From: Pseudevernia furfuracea
Lineage: Eukaryota > Ascomycota > Lecanoromycetes > Lecanorales > Parmeliaceae
Length of the DNA stretch: 64,000 bases
Direction of reading: 5' to 3'
Assembly (NCBI GenBank): GCA_022315425.1
Contig: JAIUPT010000020.1
Location: 1,054,001-1,118,000 of the forward strand
The notes beneath the pieces were generated by a model, which was given only the letters and a program-made list of their open reading frames with translations, was not told the DNA's origin and made no database searches. The position numbers were made by a program, and so were the translations under genes. Position 1 is the first letter of the stretch, and each line of letters starts with the position of its first letter. Below, piece after piece: positions 11,334-22,321 of this stretch.

Positions 11334-12832
11334 CCGGCTTATTATACTACCAGGATATGGCGATTTGACAGCTAGGGAGTACGGGGTCTGATCTGCGGGC
11401 GTCAAGGATGGCCAGGGTTTGGCGGATAGATCTGGGTGCTTTTCATTCGGGTCGTGGACCGAGATGAGGCTGCATATCTTGACGTGCGCTGAAGACGGAA
11501 AGGTTTTCAGGGGAGCTGGGCACGGTACCCCGGTTTTTCCCCAATGTATCAACATATTAACATCTTTGACATGCGTCAGAATCTTCCGTACCTATTATAT
11601 CCCACCGTTTGTTTTCCCTCATCCGCCGCCAAATCATCAACCTTGTCCATTTCGTATGTACTACTCGTCCCTCCAATCTGACCCCTAACGACGCTCAGGC
11701 CCCTCTCGAGCTTCCAGACTTCCCCCCCCCCACACGGACCATCTTATCGATCCCACACTACTTTAGGTACCCTCCCCACGTCCTGACCCTCAAACCCTCC
11801 CTTCCTCCCTCCAGCATACAGTACCATCCTCGCTACCCCAAACCCCCTCATCCCTCATCCCTCATCCCTCATCCCTCACCCCTCACCCCTCACCCCTCAC
11901 CCCTCTACAGTACCAGCACCCTCACCCTCAGCACAGCCATCCGCGGACGTCGCACCCATCATCAACGACCATCCAACCCGCTAGGTAGGTAACTCCGCGA
12001 CTCCAGCTCCACATAAAAAAAATGGGGCAAACGCGACCAAACCTCCCAACCCAACCACGCAAAACGGATGATTTGATCACTTGGACCTATTTTCTATTTT
12101 CGTCGTCGTCGTCGCTAACGAGTCATCCACTCCGACCCCGACCCGACCTGACCCGACCCGACCTCGCAGCCCCACCCCATCCCATCCCACCCCACCCCAG
12201 CCAGCCAGCCAGTCAGCCAGTCCCTTTCGAAGCCGAAAGAAGGCGCAGGGTCGGCACGCGTGCGAACGTGGCTGGTGGGGGAATACGCCTTGCCTTGCCT
12301 TCTTTGCCGCGCCTGCGGTAGAGAGACCGCAGCTCCATGGAGGCAATGGATGGTTGAGAGGGGTGGGAGTTTTTGGGAGGGGGGGGGGGGGGGGGGGTTA
12401 CCTGTCGGGGTTGGGTTGAGGGATGAGAGTGGAGAGATCGTTTTAAGGAATTTGGGGATGTGGGGGGGGGGGGGGGGGCGATATGAGGAGGGTTGGGCGA
12501 AGGGTTGGGAGTGAGGTCGTCGGTGGAAAACATGAGTGGTGAGATGAGGCGCTGAGGGAAGATCGTCCACGTTGTTGTTGTTGTTGTTGAGGGACGGAGG
12601 GGAAATGATGAGTATGATGCGGTTGAGATGTTTGCCGTTGTGTTATATGAGAGTACGACTGGTACGATATCCGTCTATGCAGCCCTTGCTCATGCCGACA
12701 GGAGATGTTAGAAAAGCAACAAGAGCACGGTGGATATCAATATGCAGCAACGCTAAAATTTATCCATGCCGTGTCGTCGATATGCTTCCCCAATACCCTC
12801 AATGCCAATCCATACTCCATGCCAAGGCCCAC
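11334..12832. repeat. Low-complexity intergenic region with CCCTCAT/CCCTCAC tandem repeats and poly-G runs
   Basis: About 1.5 kb between the 3' ends of two genes. Positions 11590-11960 are pyrimidine-rich on the + strand and include a 7-bp tandem repeat, CCCTCAT then CCCTCAC, at about 11846-11905. A GACCCGACCT microsatellite lies at about 12136-12170 and CCATCCCATCCCACCCC follows it. Runs of 19 G (12379-12397) and 17 G (12462-12478) lie 65 bp apart, and GTT repeats at about 12571. No protein is recognisable. Confidence 0.7.
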
Positions 12833-15271
12833 TCAATGACTGATATACTGAAACACAGCACTGACGGCCTTATCCTCCGTCTCCTGCCTCAACAGCAAAT
12901 CCTGAATCTTCGCCAACGGTCCTGCTTCCCCGTCGTTCACGAAGTGATTCCAACTGCTCGTGTCTCCGTACAGCATCGCTGGGGCTTTGAGATACTGCTT
13001 TCCATCAGGCTTGCATCGCTTGCACTTGAAGCTGTCGTGCGTATCGCTCGTGGTATCCGGCTTGTACTGGAACAGTTCGCGCAGGGAGTCGAGGGTGAAA
13101 TGCCTCTCGACATCCTCGGCGGAGTCGACGACGCAAGAGGACAGAGATTGCTTGTGAGACTGGCGCTGGAAAATCTTCTCTTCGATGGTACCTGTTGCTA
13201 TGAAGCGGTAGACGAAACAATCTTTCTTCTGCCCGTCACGCCAGACACGAGCCAGTGCTTGCTGGTCAGCTGCCGGATTCCAGTCTGGATCAAAGAGAAC
13301 GAGTCGATTGGCCCCGATGAGGTTGAGACCGCAACCACCGGCCTTGCTGCTGAGGAGGAAGACGAACTCCTCGCCTTCCGGGTCATTGAACTTATCGACA
13401 AGCTTTTGCCGCTTGTTGACATTCATGGTGCCATCGAGACGGAGAACACCATAGTTGCGAGAGCGGCAGAGCTTGTCGAAAATGTCAAGGGTCTGGGTGT
13501 AGTTGCTGATGAGGACGATCTTGTCGTTGGTATCTTGCCTTATCCGGGCAAGCATGCGATCGAGGACTTGCATCTTGCCGGAGTACCACGACTTGATGTC
13601 TCGGTCTCTGCCTCTTGCGTCTTTCGGGACGTAGTCATCTGGGAAATACTGTTCGCAGCCAGGAAGATCGTCGGGTAAGTTGAGCAGATCTGGGTGGTTG
13701 CATAGCTTCTTGAGCATGCCGATGGCCTTGAGCGGCTGACTGCCTTTTCCTCTCAGAAGGCTCTTGATATCCGGGCTTTGGATGAAATGGTTGTACAGAT
13801 CCAGCTGGAAAGGCGCAAGGTTGCAGAAGACGACATGTTCGTACTTGACGGGCAGGTACTTGGAGAGAATGTCGTTTGTTCGCCGAATGATGAACTTGTT
13901 GACTAATGCCAATAGCTCTGCCAGACGTTCATTGCCCTTCTGTTGGTCTGCGTCCGTCCCTGCAGCATCACGGCCCCGAAGAATAGGCAGCTCGTACTGC
14001 TTGCGGAACTCCATACGCGTGCCAAGCAGACTCGGGTTGGCGAAGTTCAGCAAGGAGAAGTATTCTGACAGGTCATTCTGAATAGGCGTTCCAGACAATA
14101 TGACTCTTCGTGAGACGTTCAGTCCGTTCAGTGCTTCGAAAGTCTGAGACTCTCCGTTTTTCAGACGATGTCCCTCGTCACAGAGTAGAAGTCCGATGGG
14201 AGTGTTGCACAACTCGCCTACATTCAGTCGCAGCGTTTCGTAAGACACGATGAGTACAGGCCGCACCACGGCTCGACCGCTTGCAACCGACCATTGCCTA
14301 AGCTGCGTAGTAAGCTCATCTTTGGAGGCCTTTCCATCCACCGCAAATGGCGTCACTGCATCTTTCCCAAGCCACTTGACGAGTTCGTTCGCCCAATTCC
14401 TGACTAGGCTCGATGGACATGCTATCACACACTTCTGGATCGTAGATTTGCCAGGCTCTGGTGATTGCTTCAGTAGGGTCCACATCAACGCAATGCATTG
14501 TAGTGTCTTCCCCAATCCCATCTCGTCTGCCATGATGCAGCCGTTTGCATTTGTATCAATGAGACCCGTAACGCATCGGTAGAGAAACTTGACCCCCTCC
14601 ACTTGATGGGGCCTCAAGACTTTCGCTAGCCTTGGATCAATGACTACAGGGACTTTTGGGTGTTCTTCAACCTCCTTCTTCAATCCCAGTATATCGGCCA
14701 AGCTCCTATGCATGATAGGGACATCAAGCTTGGGGATGTTTTCATCCTGACTTTGTTTTACCTCCTCCTCAACCGTGGTAGGCTTGTCATCGATTGTAGG
14801 ATCGAATAGCACAATGGCAAACTCTCCGCTGGGATCGTGTAACGGTTTCGCAACAAACACGGCTCCCTTTCGCATTCCCAAAGTAGGCGCTGGGCGAAAT
14901 GGACTGTAACCTCCAGCATCCTTGTTGATCAATGGCACGGCAAAGCGTTGTCGGAATAGCGTATCTTTGTCTTTCGCCTTGAAGACTGGAAACTTGTTGA
15001 CGTCTCTGTTTGCTAATGCGAGACGATCTTCGTTTGTGTAAGGCTTCTCTCCATCCTCAACGCTACCATCTGCGTCTGCGTAGCTGACTTTTCTCTTCTT
15101 CCTTGCGGGTTTTTCTGACGCACGTGTTGGTGTTGCACTACCGGGGCATCTGAAAGGCTTGATGAGACGGTCTATGGATTGTGGTCCGCCACCATAAAGT
15201 CTCGAGGCTTTCTGGGATATTGGAGTGTTCGCCTTGTCGACTGAGGGATCTAAGGGCTTGGATGGATTCAT
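12833..15271 (-). CDS. RAD54: RAD54 recombination DNA translocase, single exon
   Basis: An 812-aa Swi2/Snf2 ATPase. The N-terminus carries the RAD54-type RLYGGGPQSIDRLIKPFRCPG. The helicase core has motif I DEMGLGKT (about 249-256), motif II DEGH (about 365-368), motif III LSGTPIQNDL, then LSSKAGGCGLNLIGANRL and DPDWNPAADQQALARVWRDGQKK of the C-terminal RecA lobe. The C-terminal CKRCKPDG and WNHF segment, a zinc-knuckle-like region of RAD54, is present. The protein works with Rad51 in homologous recombination, remodelling chromatin and driving strand exchange in the nucleus. Length is normal for fungal RAD54 and no intron is needed. The long antisense frame over its 3' half is a shadow. Confidence 0.97.
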   Translation of the reverse strand: MNPSKPLDPSVDKANTPISQKASRLYGGGPQSIDRLIKPFRCPGSATPTRASEKPARKKRKVSYADADGSVEDGEKPYTNEDRLALANRDVNKFPVFKAKDKDTLFRQRFAVPLINKDAGGYSPFRPAPTLGMRKGAVFVAKPLHDPSGEFAIVLFDPTIDDKPTTVEEEVKQSQDENIPKLDVPIMHRSLADILGLKKEVEEHPKVPVVIDPRLAKVLRPHQVEGVKFLYRCVTGLIDTNANGCIMADEMGLGKTLQCIALMWTLLKQSPEPGKSTIQKCVIACPSSLVRNWANELVKWLGKDAVTPFAVDGKASKDELTTQLRQWSVASGRAVVRPVLIVSYETLRLNVGELCNTPIGLLLCDEGHRLKNGESQTFEALNGLNVSRRVILSGTPIQNDLSEYFSLLNFANPSLLGTRMEFRKQYELPILRGRDAAGTDADQQKGNERLAELLALVNKFIIRRTNDILSKYLPVKYEHVVFCNLAPFQLDLYNHFIQSPDIKSLLRGKGSQPLKAIGMLKKLCNHPDLLNLPDDLPGCEQYFPDDYVPKDARGRDRDIKSWYSGKMQVLDRMLARIRQDTNDKIVLISNYTQTLDIFDKLCRSRNYGVLRLDGTMNVNKRQKLVDKFNDPEGEEFVFLLSSKAGGCGLNLIGANRLVLFDPDWNPAADQQALARVWRDGQKKDCFVYRFIATGTIEEKIFQRQSHKQSLSSCVVDSAEDVERHFTLDSLRELFQYKPDTTSDTHDSFKCKRCKPDGKQYLKAPAMLYGDTSSWNHFVNDGEAGPLAKIQDLLLRQETEDKAVSAVFQYISH

Positions 15272-16936
15272 TGTAGCAAAGGAGTCAAGCTCAGTTTATG
15301 TTCTCCTAAGAACTCCTCGGTCAGCAGGCGCAGCAGTCCATGCTTACTGATTGATTACTGATGATTCACGAGTGATGGAGATTCCAATTTGCCTCAGAGA
15401 CGCGTCGTAGACATGGCGCTAGCTACGCGCTGGCACGTGATCTAAATTGTCTCGAATTGTTGACATCTGAGCGACATAATGCATTGGTGAAATGAAATGA
15501 GAAGTACTTGCTGAGTACTCCGTACATACGAAGTACATGCAGAATCTCCGTTGGCTACAGTTGCCTGGTGAGCTCTGATGTCATTGAAAGCTTTCTTCTG
15601 CGACCGCTTTCCCCAACTGTAGCCTCTTGATACTCTTCTCTACTGCTGTCCACGACTAAATGCCTCGTGTGTTTCCGATTTCCTTGAAAAGATCTCATTG
15701 CACGTCAACAACGCACCGAAATAATTCTTGGCTGCTTTTGTAAAGTTTGGCAGACTTATGCTGATGTCTACCTTTCGTTCCCATGTCTGCTTTCCGGGCC
15801 CTTTTGCTGGCTTCCAAATGCTGAACGGCATGGACGACCGTGACAGCTCTCTTATCAATGGAACAAGCACCCTCGGCTGGCTCCGCCCTTCTCTACCAAC
15901 GTAGCCTCTGTGTTGGCAAAATCTAATGCTTCATAGGCAGTGGCGACTCCACCAACTCGGGCTGCGCATGCAGCAAATGGAGCGGCTCCTACTCTGCCTC
16001 TTACCCATGCAGCGCTCAGACGCCTGCAAAGAACCAGTCAAAGGCCTCCGCATAATGTTCAGCACAGACTACTCCGACTCCCTCGCGGACACATCGACCT
16101 CAAGTATCTCCACTGCCGCCACATAGACGCAAGGCCGGGCGATGTGGAAGCCTCCTTTGTTGGCGCTTCCTTCGATGACGAGGACACTGGAGCCCCCTTC
16201 CACAGTGGAAGCACCAATGGGCGCGGGGCTTCAAAGATAGAGAAAGGGCGCAAAGCGAATGTGCGGGCCGTGTTCCGTTGATTCCTCACGACTTATCCGT
16301 CGACGGCGGTGGGAACGGTCGCAGTTACTCACTCTTCAATGAAACGTGGAACGAGAGTGATTGCCAGTGACATTGTCGGGGGTGTAGGGAATGAAGTGGG
16401 AGGGAAGATTGGCATTCCCGGAAGTGTGAGAGTCATTGTGGTAGAGTGCGAAAAGGAACCCGAATTTTAGAAGGATGACGATTATTATTCCCATGAAGAG
16501 GCCAACCTCTCGCCACAATCGCTTTTGTCAATGCCAGTCTCGAGGAAATCCGCAGATGCTTAAGTCTAGCTACAAACACAATCGTCTTAGATCACATGGG
16601 ATGGTTTTGCAGAATTCGAGACAGTCATTACATATACAGACACGAAAACTTTACCTACGTTGATCATGCATGCGCACTCTGAAGATTTTGTATCTGCGCA
16701 GCAGGCGGCACTGTTTCACTCCGGGTTGAGTAAGTTGTATCTATGGGAACGACTGGCATGTGGATGATATTAGAGTACAATCAGAGAAAATATCGAGTCC
16801 CAACAACCCTTTGCTTTTAACGAGCGCATGAGATTTCGGAGACCAGACCCTTGTAAATGTCCTCCTATACTTTTGAATGCGCGACCGACCGCACGAGCTG
16901 AAATGCTGACCACACGCACTCAAAGACTTGAAAGCA
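15272..16936. other. Intergenic, RAD54 promoter side and unassigned sequence
   Basis: About 1.7 kb. The first 150 bp upstream of RAD54 should hold its promoter. The minus strand at 16336-16518 contains one membrane-spanning stretch (MGIIIVILLKFGFLFAL) followed by IPYTPDN, vaguely like the start of a UstYa/DUF3328 protein. No catalytic His motifs follow, so no gene is called. Confidence 0.4.
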
Positions 16937-19472
16937 TTACATGATCTGGTCTTGGGTCATTGCCCCAGTCTGCTCCGTGCCCTCCATTGCATCACCCGGA
17001 TTCTGATACTTGACAAAGGTGAGACCGAGAGGACGTCCGCCGTACTGGTATCCAGTGAATTTGGCTAAGACAAAGTCAGCGTTCTTCTCCGTGCATTAGG
17101 TCGAGCAGCGTACAAATAGCAGTTTCAGCATTCTCAGGTGAATCGAACTGGACAACGCCGGTGCCTCGAGAACGGCCATTGGGCTCGTACTGGATCTCTG
17201 CACGCTCGACTTTCCCAATAGTCTGGAAAAGTTCTACCAGATCTTCGTTGCTGGTGGACCATGGCAGCTATGATTGTGAGCAAAATTTTTAGAGAGTTGG
17301 GAGTGGGACTTAAGGCGTACATTTCGAACATAGATGAGCTCGCTCATTTCTCCTCCAGATGTAGCGTAGTCGGTAAAGGGGTTCGGGGCTGCAGCGGCGG
17401 CGCCTGGAGCAGCAGCGTCATTGAAATTGCCAGCAGGCGGAACACCATAGCCACCACCTCCACCTCCGTAGCCACCACGTCCGCCGTAGCCTCCAACAAA
17501 GCCACCTCGACCACCACCAAAGCCGCCTCGAAACCCTCCACGTCCCACGCCAGCTCCGAAACCGCCACGACCTTGGTAAACGCCACCGGGTGGACCAGCA
17601 AACCTGTCTTCACGGACCTCCAACATGCGGCCTTGCCAGTCATAGCCATTGAACTGGTTGATGGCGTTACGTGCGTCCTCGGCGTTCTCGAACGCAACGA
17701 TACCGGAGCCTTTGGGGCGACCATCTGGGCCTAGATGGACGTCGGCACGGATGACGGCACCTTGCTGGGCTGCGGAATAACCGGTCAACTACAACCCTGC
17801 GAACGAATGAATGCAGAGTTAGTCCTGAGGAAGGTACATACCAGCTTGACGAAACAAGTCCTTCAGATCTTGCCAGCCAACGGTGTACGGCAACTATATC
17901 AATCGTGTCAACGAAAGCTCAGATGAGGTGATTAGGAATAGATTCAAGACGACAGACATTGTTGATGAAGATCTGGCGTCCGCCGCTGGATGAAGGATGG
18001 CCTCCGTAGCCACCACCACCACCACCACCACCACCAAACGGAGCGCCGCCATAGCCACCTCGAGGAATGTCGGAGCCTCCGCGTGCTGAAGGCGGTCCAG
18101 TAAAGCGAGGTTCGGCCTCGCGATCCTAGTTCGGCACTTGTCAGTGCCTCGTAACGTTAAGAAAGACCCAAGGGGCGGTTCAAGTATCAGTGCCTGGAAT
18201 GTAGACAAGGCTTTCGGAACCTTACCTCTCGAACGTAAACAAGTCTACCCATAAGATTCTGATTACTGAGTGTGCTGACGGCTTGTTGGGCTTGATCCCT
18301 TGTAGCGTATTCCACAATCCTGCGACAAGTCAGCCAACAAATCTGGAATGTACAGATGATCAACTTACCCGCATCCCTACATAACCCGCGGACAAAGTCC
18401 CAATCCGTCAATCCAACGTCCATCAAGCCAAAACAAAACCAGAAAGACCAGCCATCTCTACGCATAGGCGCCCACCTTCGACATTCCATTCGGAAGTAGC
18501 AACACATCGGCAAAGAGAACCTCCCCCGCTGCACACAATTGTCAGCTACCATCGAGGACTGACTGGTCAGCTTCCCGGGAGTGTGGACTATCTTACCTTG
18601 CCTCATGAAATCTTTGAGATGATGCCATTTGACGTCGTAAGAAAGGTTGCCGACGTAAACACGACGTTCTTGCTGAGACGATTCTCGGACCGAAGCCATC
18701 ATCTGCTCCTTTGCTTGCGCGCGCTCCTCGAAGCTTCTGGTTGGAGGTCCTGCTCCTCCTCCACGACCGTAGCTTGACCCTGAATAACCACCAGCGCCGC
18801 TAGTCATCGGCGAGCGGGAACGACGGTCGTTTCTGCGGTACTCGTCGCGGCTTCGAGAACGGCTTCGAGGCGAGTAAGAACGACGACGACGTGGGCTTCG
18901 AGATCGACGTCTTGGTGAGCGAGAACGCTCGCGCTATGCGATGTCAGTTGGGACCTGGTTCCACCACAATTTGGGCCACCTCTTCTTTAGGGAATCAAAG
19001 TGCAGTCAAAGTACAGAATAATAGGCGAACAGTGACGAATGCAACGGTTTTGTCCCCAGTACAAAGGGGTAGAGAAGGGCCAATGAGTAACTACGAGTTT
19101 AAAGGAAGAGATCAAGCACCGGTGTGGCTGTTCAGAAGCAGCAGTTCCTGGTCCCCGGGCATGCCGAAGGTTTTGAGAGGTTCAAAGGCGCCAATCACCC
19201 GCGTCGGAAGGGTAAAAAACGGATGAGAGATGACGAAACAGCAGTACTCACAGCATGAGGCCGATATACGTCTGCGGAATCTAAAGTAAGAATATAAGCA
19301 TGTAAATTATAATATCCTCCAATACGGATTGCAACTGGTAGAGAAGCAAAATTGAGCGTGTCTCAGACTGGAGAGCAGCTAGAGCAAGCCGAGCACACGC
19401 GGTTCATCGATCGCAAGGGTAGACTAAGCTTAGTGCAGAGGGGGAGGAGTAGGAGAGGATAGACGAACCCAT
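16937..19472 (-). CDS. GBP2: Three-RRM, SR/RGG mRNA-binding protein (Gbp2/Hrb1-like), 11 exons
   Basis: Predicted 488 aa. Exons in coding order: 19469-19472, 19252-19280, 18597-18933, 18476-18528, 18369-18376, 18226-18319, 17958-18125, 17842-17893, 17321-17760, 17114-17267 and 16937-17064; every junction keeps phase. The product has an SR-rich N-terminus (RERSRSPRRRSRSPRRRRSY), RRM1 (RVYVGNLSYDV, about 100-175), a Gly-rich linker, RRM2 (QIFINNLPYTVGWQDLKDLF, GSGIVAFENAEDA), a long Gly/Phe-rich RGG-like region (about 305-370) and RRM3 (IYVRNLPWSTSNEDLVELF, about 391-465). This is the architecture of yeast Gbp2/Hrb1, shuttling proteins that load on nascent mRNA and monitor export. Exon 1 is four bases (ATG plus G) and exon 5 eight bases. 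Several donors are non-consensus (GTTCGT, GTCTGT). Confidence 0.88.
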
Positions 19473-21417
19473 GATGATAGCGATAGTCCTTCGATTGCCG
19501 AGAGAAACGCTTTCCTCACTTCACCGTGATTGAGATCGAGTTTCTCTGACAAGGCGGTTGAATTTGGCAACTGGGACCAAATTCTGGGCCACGGGGATTA
19601 GAAAAAAGGGGGCGTGTGGGCAATATCTGCAGCTACTTGCGTCGTGGGGAGCTTCGGACCGTAAAGCGACAAGAAGCCGTCCAGTGAAAAGTGTAGAAGG
19701 GGGTAATTCGTCTGTTGATGGGACGTTGCAAGCAGACGAAGGTGGAGGTGTGGAGCTGCAGCGAAAAGACGCCTCGTTTTGCCTTGGTCTGCGGGTGTTG
19801 TTTGGCGTTTCCTTTCCCGAGGAATTGCGTATCTATTGGATGGCCTGACTGTCAGCCTCAGAAGGAGTTTCGCAATTACAAGCATAAAAACGGGTGGCAT
19901 ATTCAGAGAGCGTTCCTTCCTGCTGGAAAAAAGCTTACCTGGATAATCTGAGAAGCTGACCGGGGAGAGGAAAGCTTCGGGCCAACTGCCTGTACGGGTG
20001 AGCTTTGCAGGTACAGGCGACCAATGGTAGACTTTCGGATCTCGCAAGGTAAGCAGGTATGGGGAATAGTAAGCTTGGTGCTAAAGTACCTTAGGTTGTG
20101 TGTGATGGACTATGGTAGGTGTGATGGTGTGGTATGACGACGGAGGGAAGGAGAGAGCCCTGGCGGCCGTGAAGACTTCGGTTGTCTCGCGAACTGGGAA
20201 TTGTACGTCTCCCGCGCACGCTAACGGCTAAGGCTGCCTTTGATGTTTCACTGGTTGAAGAAAGTCTTCCTCTTCTACCTTGTACAGTACTTTACATCCT
20301 TCTATGAGCACCATAGCCAGCATAGCCAGCAGTGAATCATTTTCCTTCTCATTTGTGATTGTTTGTTCAATATTACTGTTATTAACTCTAGTAATACTTT
20401 ACTTGATCTTCTCGCAATCTCTGTCGCCAAGACATCACATCAAGTTAAAATACTGTAATACATCATAAAATACCTACCAGGTAATAATCAAGAAGATTCT
20501 ACGGAGTAAGAATCATGCATGTCCATTTGTCCGTGTTTGGGGGTTTACCTTAGCCTTGGTCCTCTCGGCATCAGAGCTCCCACAAACTCCACGTTGTCCG
20601 GTCTAGTGAAGGGTAAGAGATCAATCATTACCAGTCGGATTACTTCGGCTAATGGCCTTGTTCCCTGTTTTCACTCTCTCACGACCGTTTATCACCCTTG
20701 TCTGTGCGTGTGGCTTGCTACGTGTGTCTTTGTGGCTTCATGCACCTCGAGCAACTACTGCGAGTAGGCCGAGATGCTTCTTTTTACCGCTGATGCAGGT
20801 CTGTGAGTAATGGCCGGCTTTCCACTTGCGATGCAGGTTCATCGGACAAAAGTCGACCTTTCAGAAGGCCAGAAGTAAAGGGAATGCCGGCTCCTTCAAG
20901 CACCAGGGGTCCAGGTACCTACACACATTCCGAGGGCTGAAGGGCTGAAGGGCTGAAGAATTCGGTCAAGACCACGGTCAACGACCTGCTGGTGATAGTG
21001 ATGTATTCATGCAGGTCATATATCCCAATCACCGTGATTCCGTGCCAAACGCTTGGCATTAACAGTGGGCGCTTTCCGCCAATTGTTTGCTCCGAGGCCA
21101 TGGAATATTCTCGCCCTAACGGCGCAAGCAGACAGGAAAAAGCACATGCATTGAGTTCATGCATCTCGGCCACTCTAGCATTTAGAAATCTATGGCTGCA
21201 GCCTCCAGCGGCACCGTTGCTTCAGACAAGATCGTATTCGCTGAATTGGCGCGAGAGTTTGACTACACTAGATAGGTTTAGCCTTAGGGCTTGACCTTCC
21301 CTCCGTAAAAGCTAAGTGTAAAGTCTGATTGGTGTCCTCGATTTATCAAGTAATTCACTTCTGGATAGCACGAGTATTGATTGAGGGAGCAGGAGTTTGG
21401 CAAAGGTTTGTTGAAGC
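19473..21417. other. Intergenic, 1.9 kb, nothing coding recognised
   Basis: Contains the promoter of the RRM gene at the left and of COQ9 at the right. A three-fold 8-bp repeat AGGGCTGA lies at 20933-20956. Open frames on both strands overlap and lack motifs. Confidence 0.45.
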
Positions 21418-22164
21418 ATGGTTATCATACGGCCACTGCACGTAGTCTTGAGGCACCCTGTACATCTTAGATCGAGATTCGTTTGGCATTGTACCCGCTC
21501 CTATCATTCTTACGAGCACGAAGCTCCTCCGCCCTTCAACCAAACCGAAGACGCCATCCTCTCCGCCGCCCTCGCTCATGTCCCAACCCATGGCTTCACC
21601 ACAACTGCTCTCACTCAAGGCGCACGAGATGCTGGATACCTCGACATCTCTACCAACCTCTTTCCCACCGGTGCCTTTGCAATCGTCAACTATCATCTCG
21701 TCACCCAGCGTCTCGCCCTCACCAAACATGCCTCCTCCCTTCAACCGCACACAGACATCACCACCAATATCAGAAGCCTATCGCTCCACAGACTACATGC
21801 CAACAAGCCCATAGTACATCGCTGGCAAGAGGCCCTCGCCCTCCTCTCAACCGCCCGCCACCTTCCTTATTCTCTCCGCGAACTCGCCCTCCTCTCAGAC
21901 GAGCTCCTCTTCCTAGCCGGTAGCACTACCGTGACCTCAGCTTGGTATACCAATCGTGCCGCTCTTGCTGCTATATACGCTAGTGCAGAGCTGTTCATGA
22001 CACAGGACACGTCGAATGGATTTGTAGAGACGGAGAAGTTTCTGACGAGGAGATTGGAAGAGGGTGAGAGGGTACGCGGCGGGCTCGATATGGTCGGAAA
22101 GTGGGTGGGCATGCAGGCGGGAGGGTTGGTGGATGGGCTCAGGAGTAAGGGTGTCTGGATATAG
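21418..22164 (+). CDS. COQ9: COQ9, ubiquinone biosynthesis lipid-binding protein
   Basis: A 248-aa single-exon protein. The N-terminus is basic, free of acidic residues for about 30 positions and typical of a mitochondrial presequence. The COQ9 family core follows: ILSAALAHVPTHGFTTTALTQGARDAGY (read in two parts), WQEALALLSTARHLPYSLREL, then DELLFLAGSTTVTSAWYTNRA and YASAELFMTQD. The family helps the Coq7 hydroxylase in the mitochondrial coenzyme Q synthome. It converges with MTF2, the stop codons being about 160 bp apart. Length fits fungal COQ9. Confidence 0.93.
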   Translation: MVIIRPLHVVLRHPVHLRSRFVWHCTRSYHSYEHEAPPPFNQTEDAILSAALAHVPTHGFTTTALTQGARDAGYLDISTNLFPTGAFAIVNYHLVTQRLALTKHASSLQPHTDITTNIRSLSLHRLHANKPIVHRWQEALALLSTARHLPYSLRELALLSDELLFLAGSTTVTSAWYTNRAALAAIYASAELFMTQDTSNGFVETEKFLTRRLEEGERVRGGLDMVGKWVGMQAGGLVDGLRSKGVWI

Positions 22165-22321
22165 GAGTGGCTGAGACGCAGTCGGTTTGAATTGGCCGTG
22201 GAGGCCGGGCCATGCTGTACAAATACCCTCTACAGCAATAACTTTTGCATAGGTTGGGAGATGTTGTATGGGCTCGATACTTAAATTCCGTTATGCTGGA
22301 TGTAAACGATAAATGCCGCTG

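Noticed and set aside
11846..11905. CCCTCAT repeats as an interstitial telomere array
   Set aside because: The unit is 7 bp and differs from CCCTAA; no TTAGGG units are present.
12572..13678. Long open frame (368 residues) on the + strand over the RAD54 3' half
   Set aside because: It is antisense to highly conserved helicase motifs, has no recognisable domain, and reflects codon bias of RAD54.
16336..16518. Possible UstYa/DUF3328 protein on the minus strand
   Set aside because: Only a TM segment and a weak IPYTPDN match; the His-containing motifs of the family are absent downstream.
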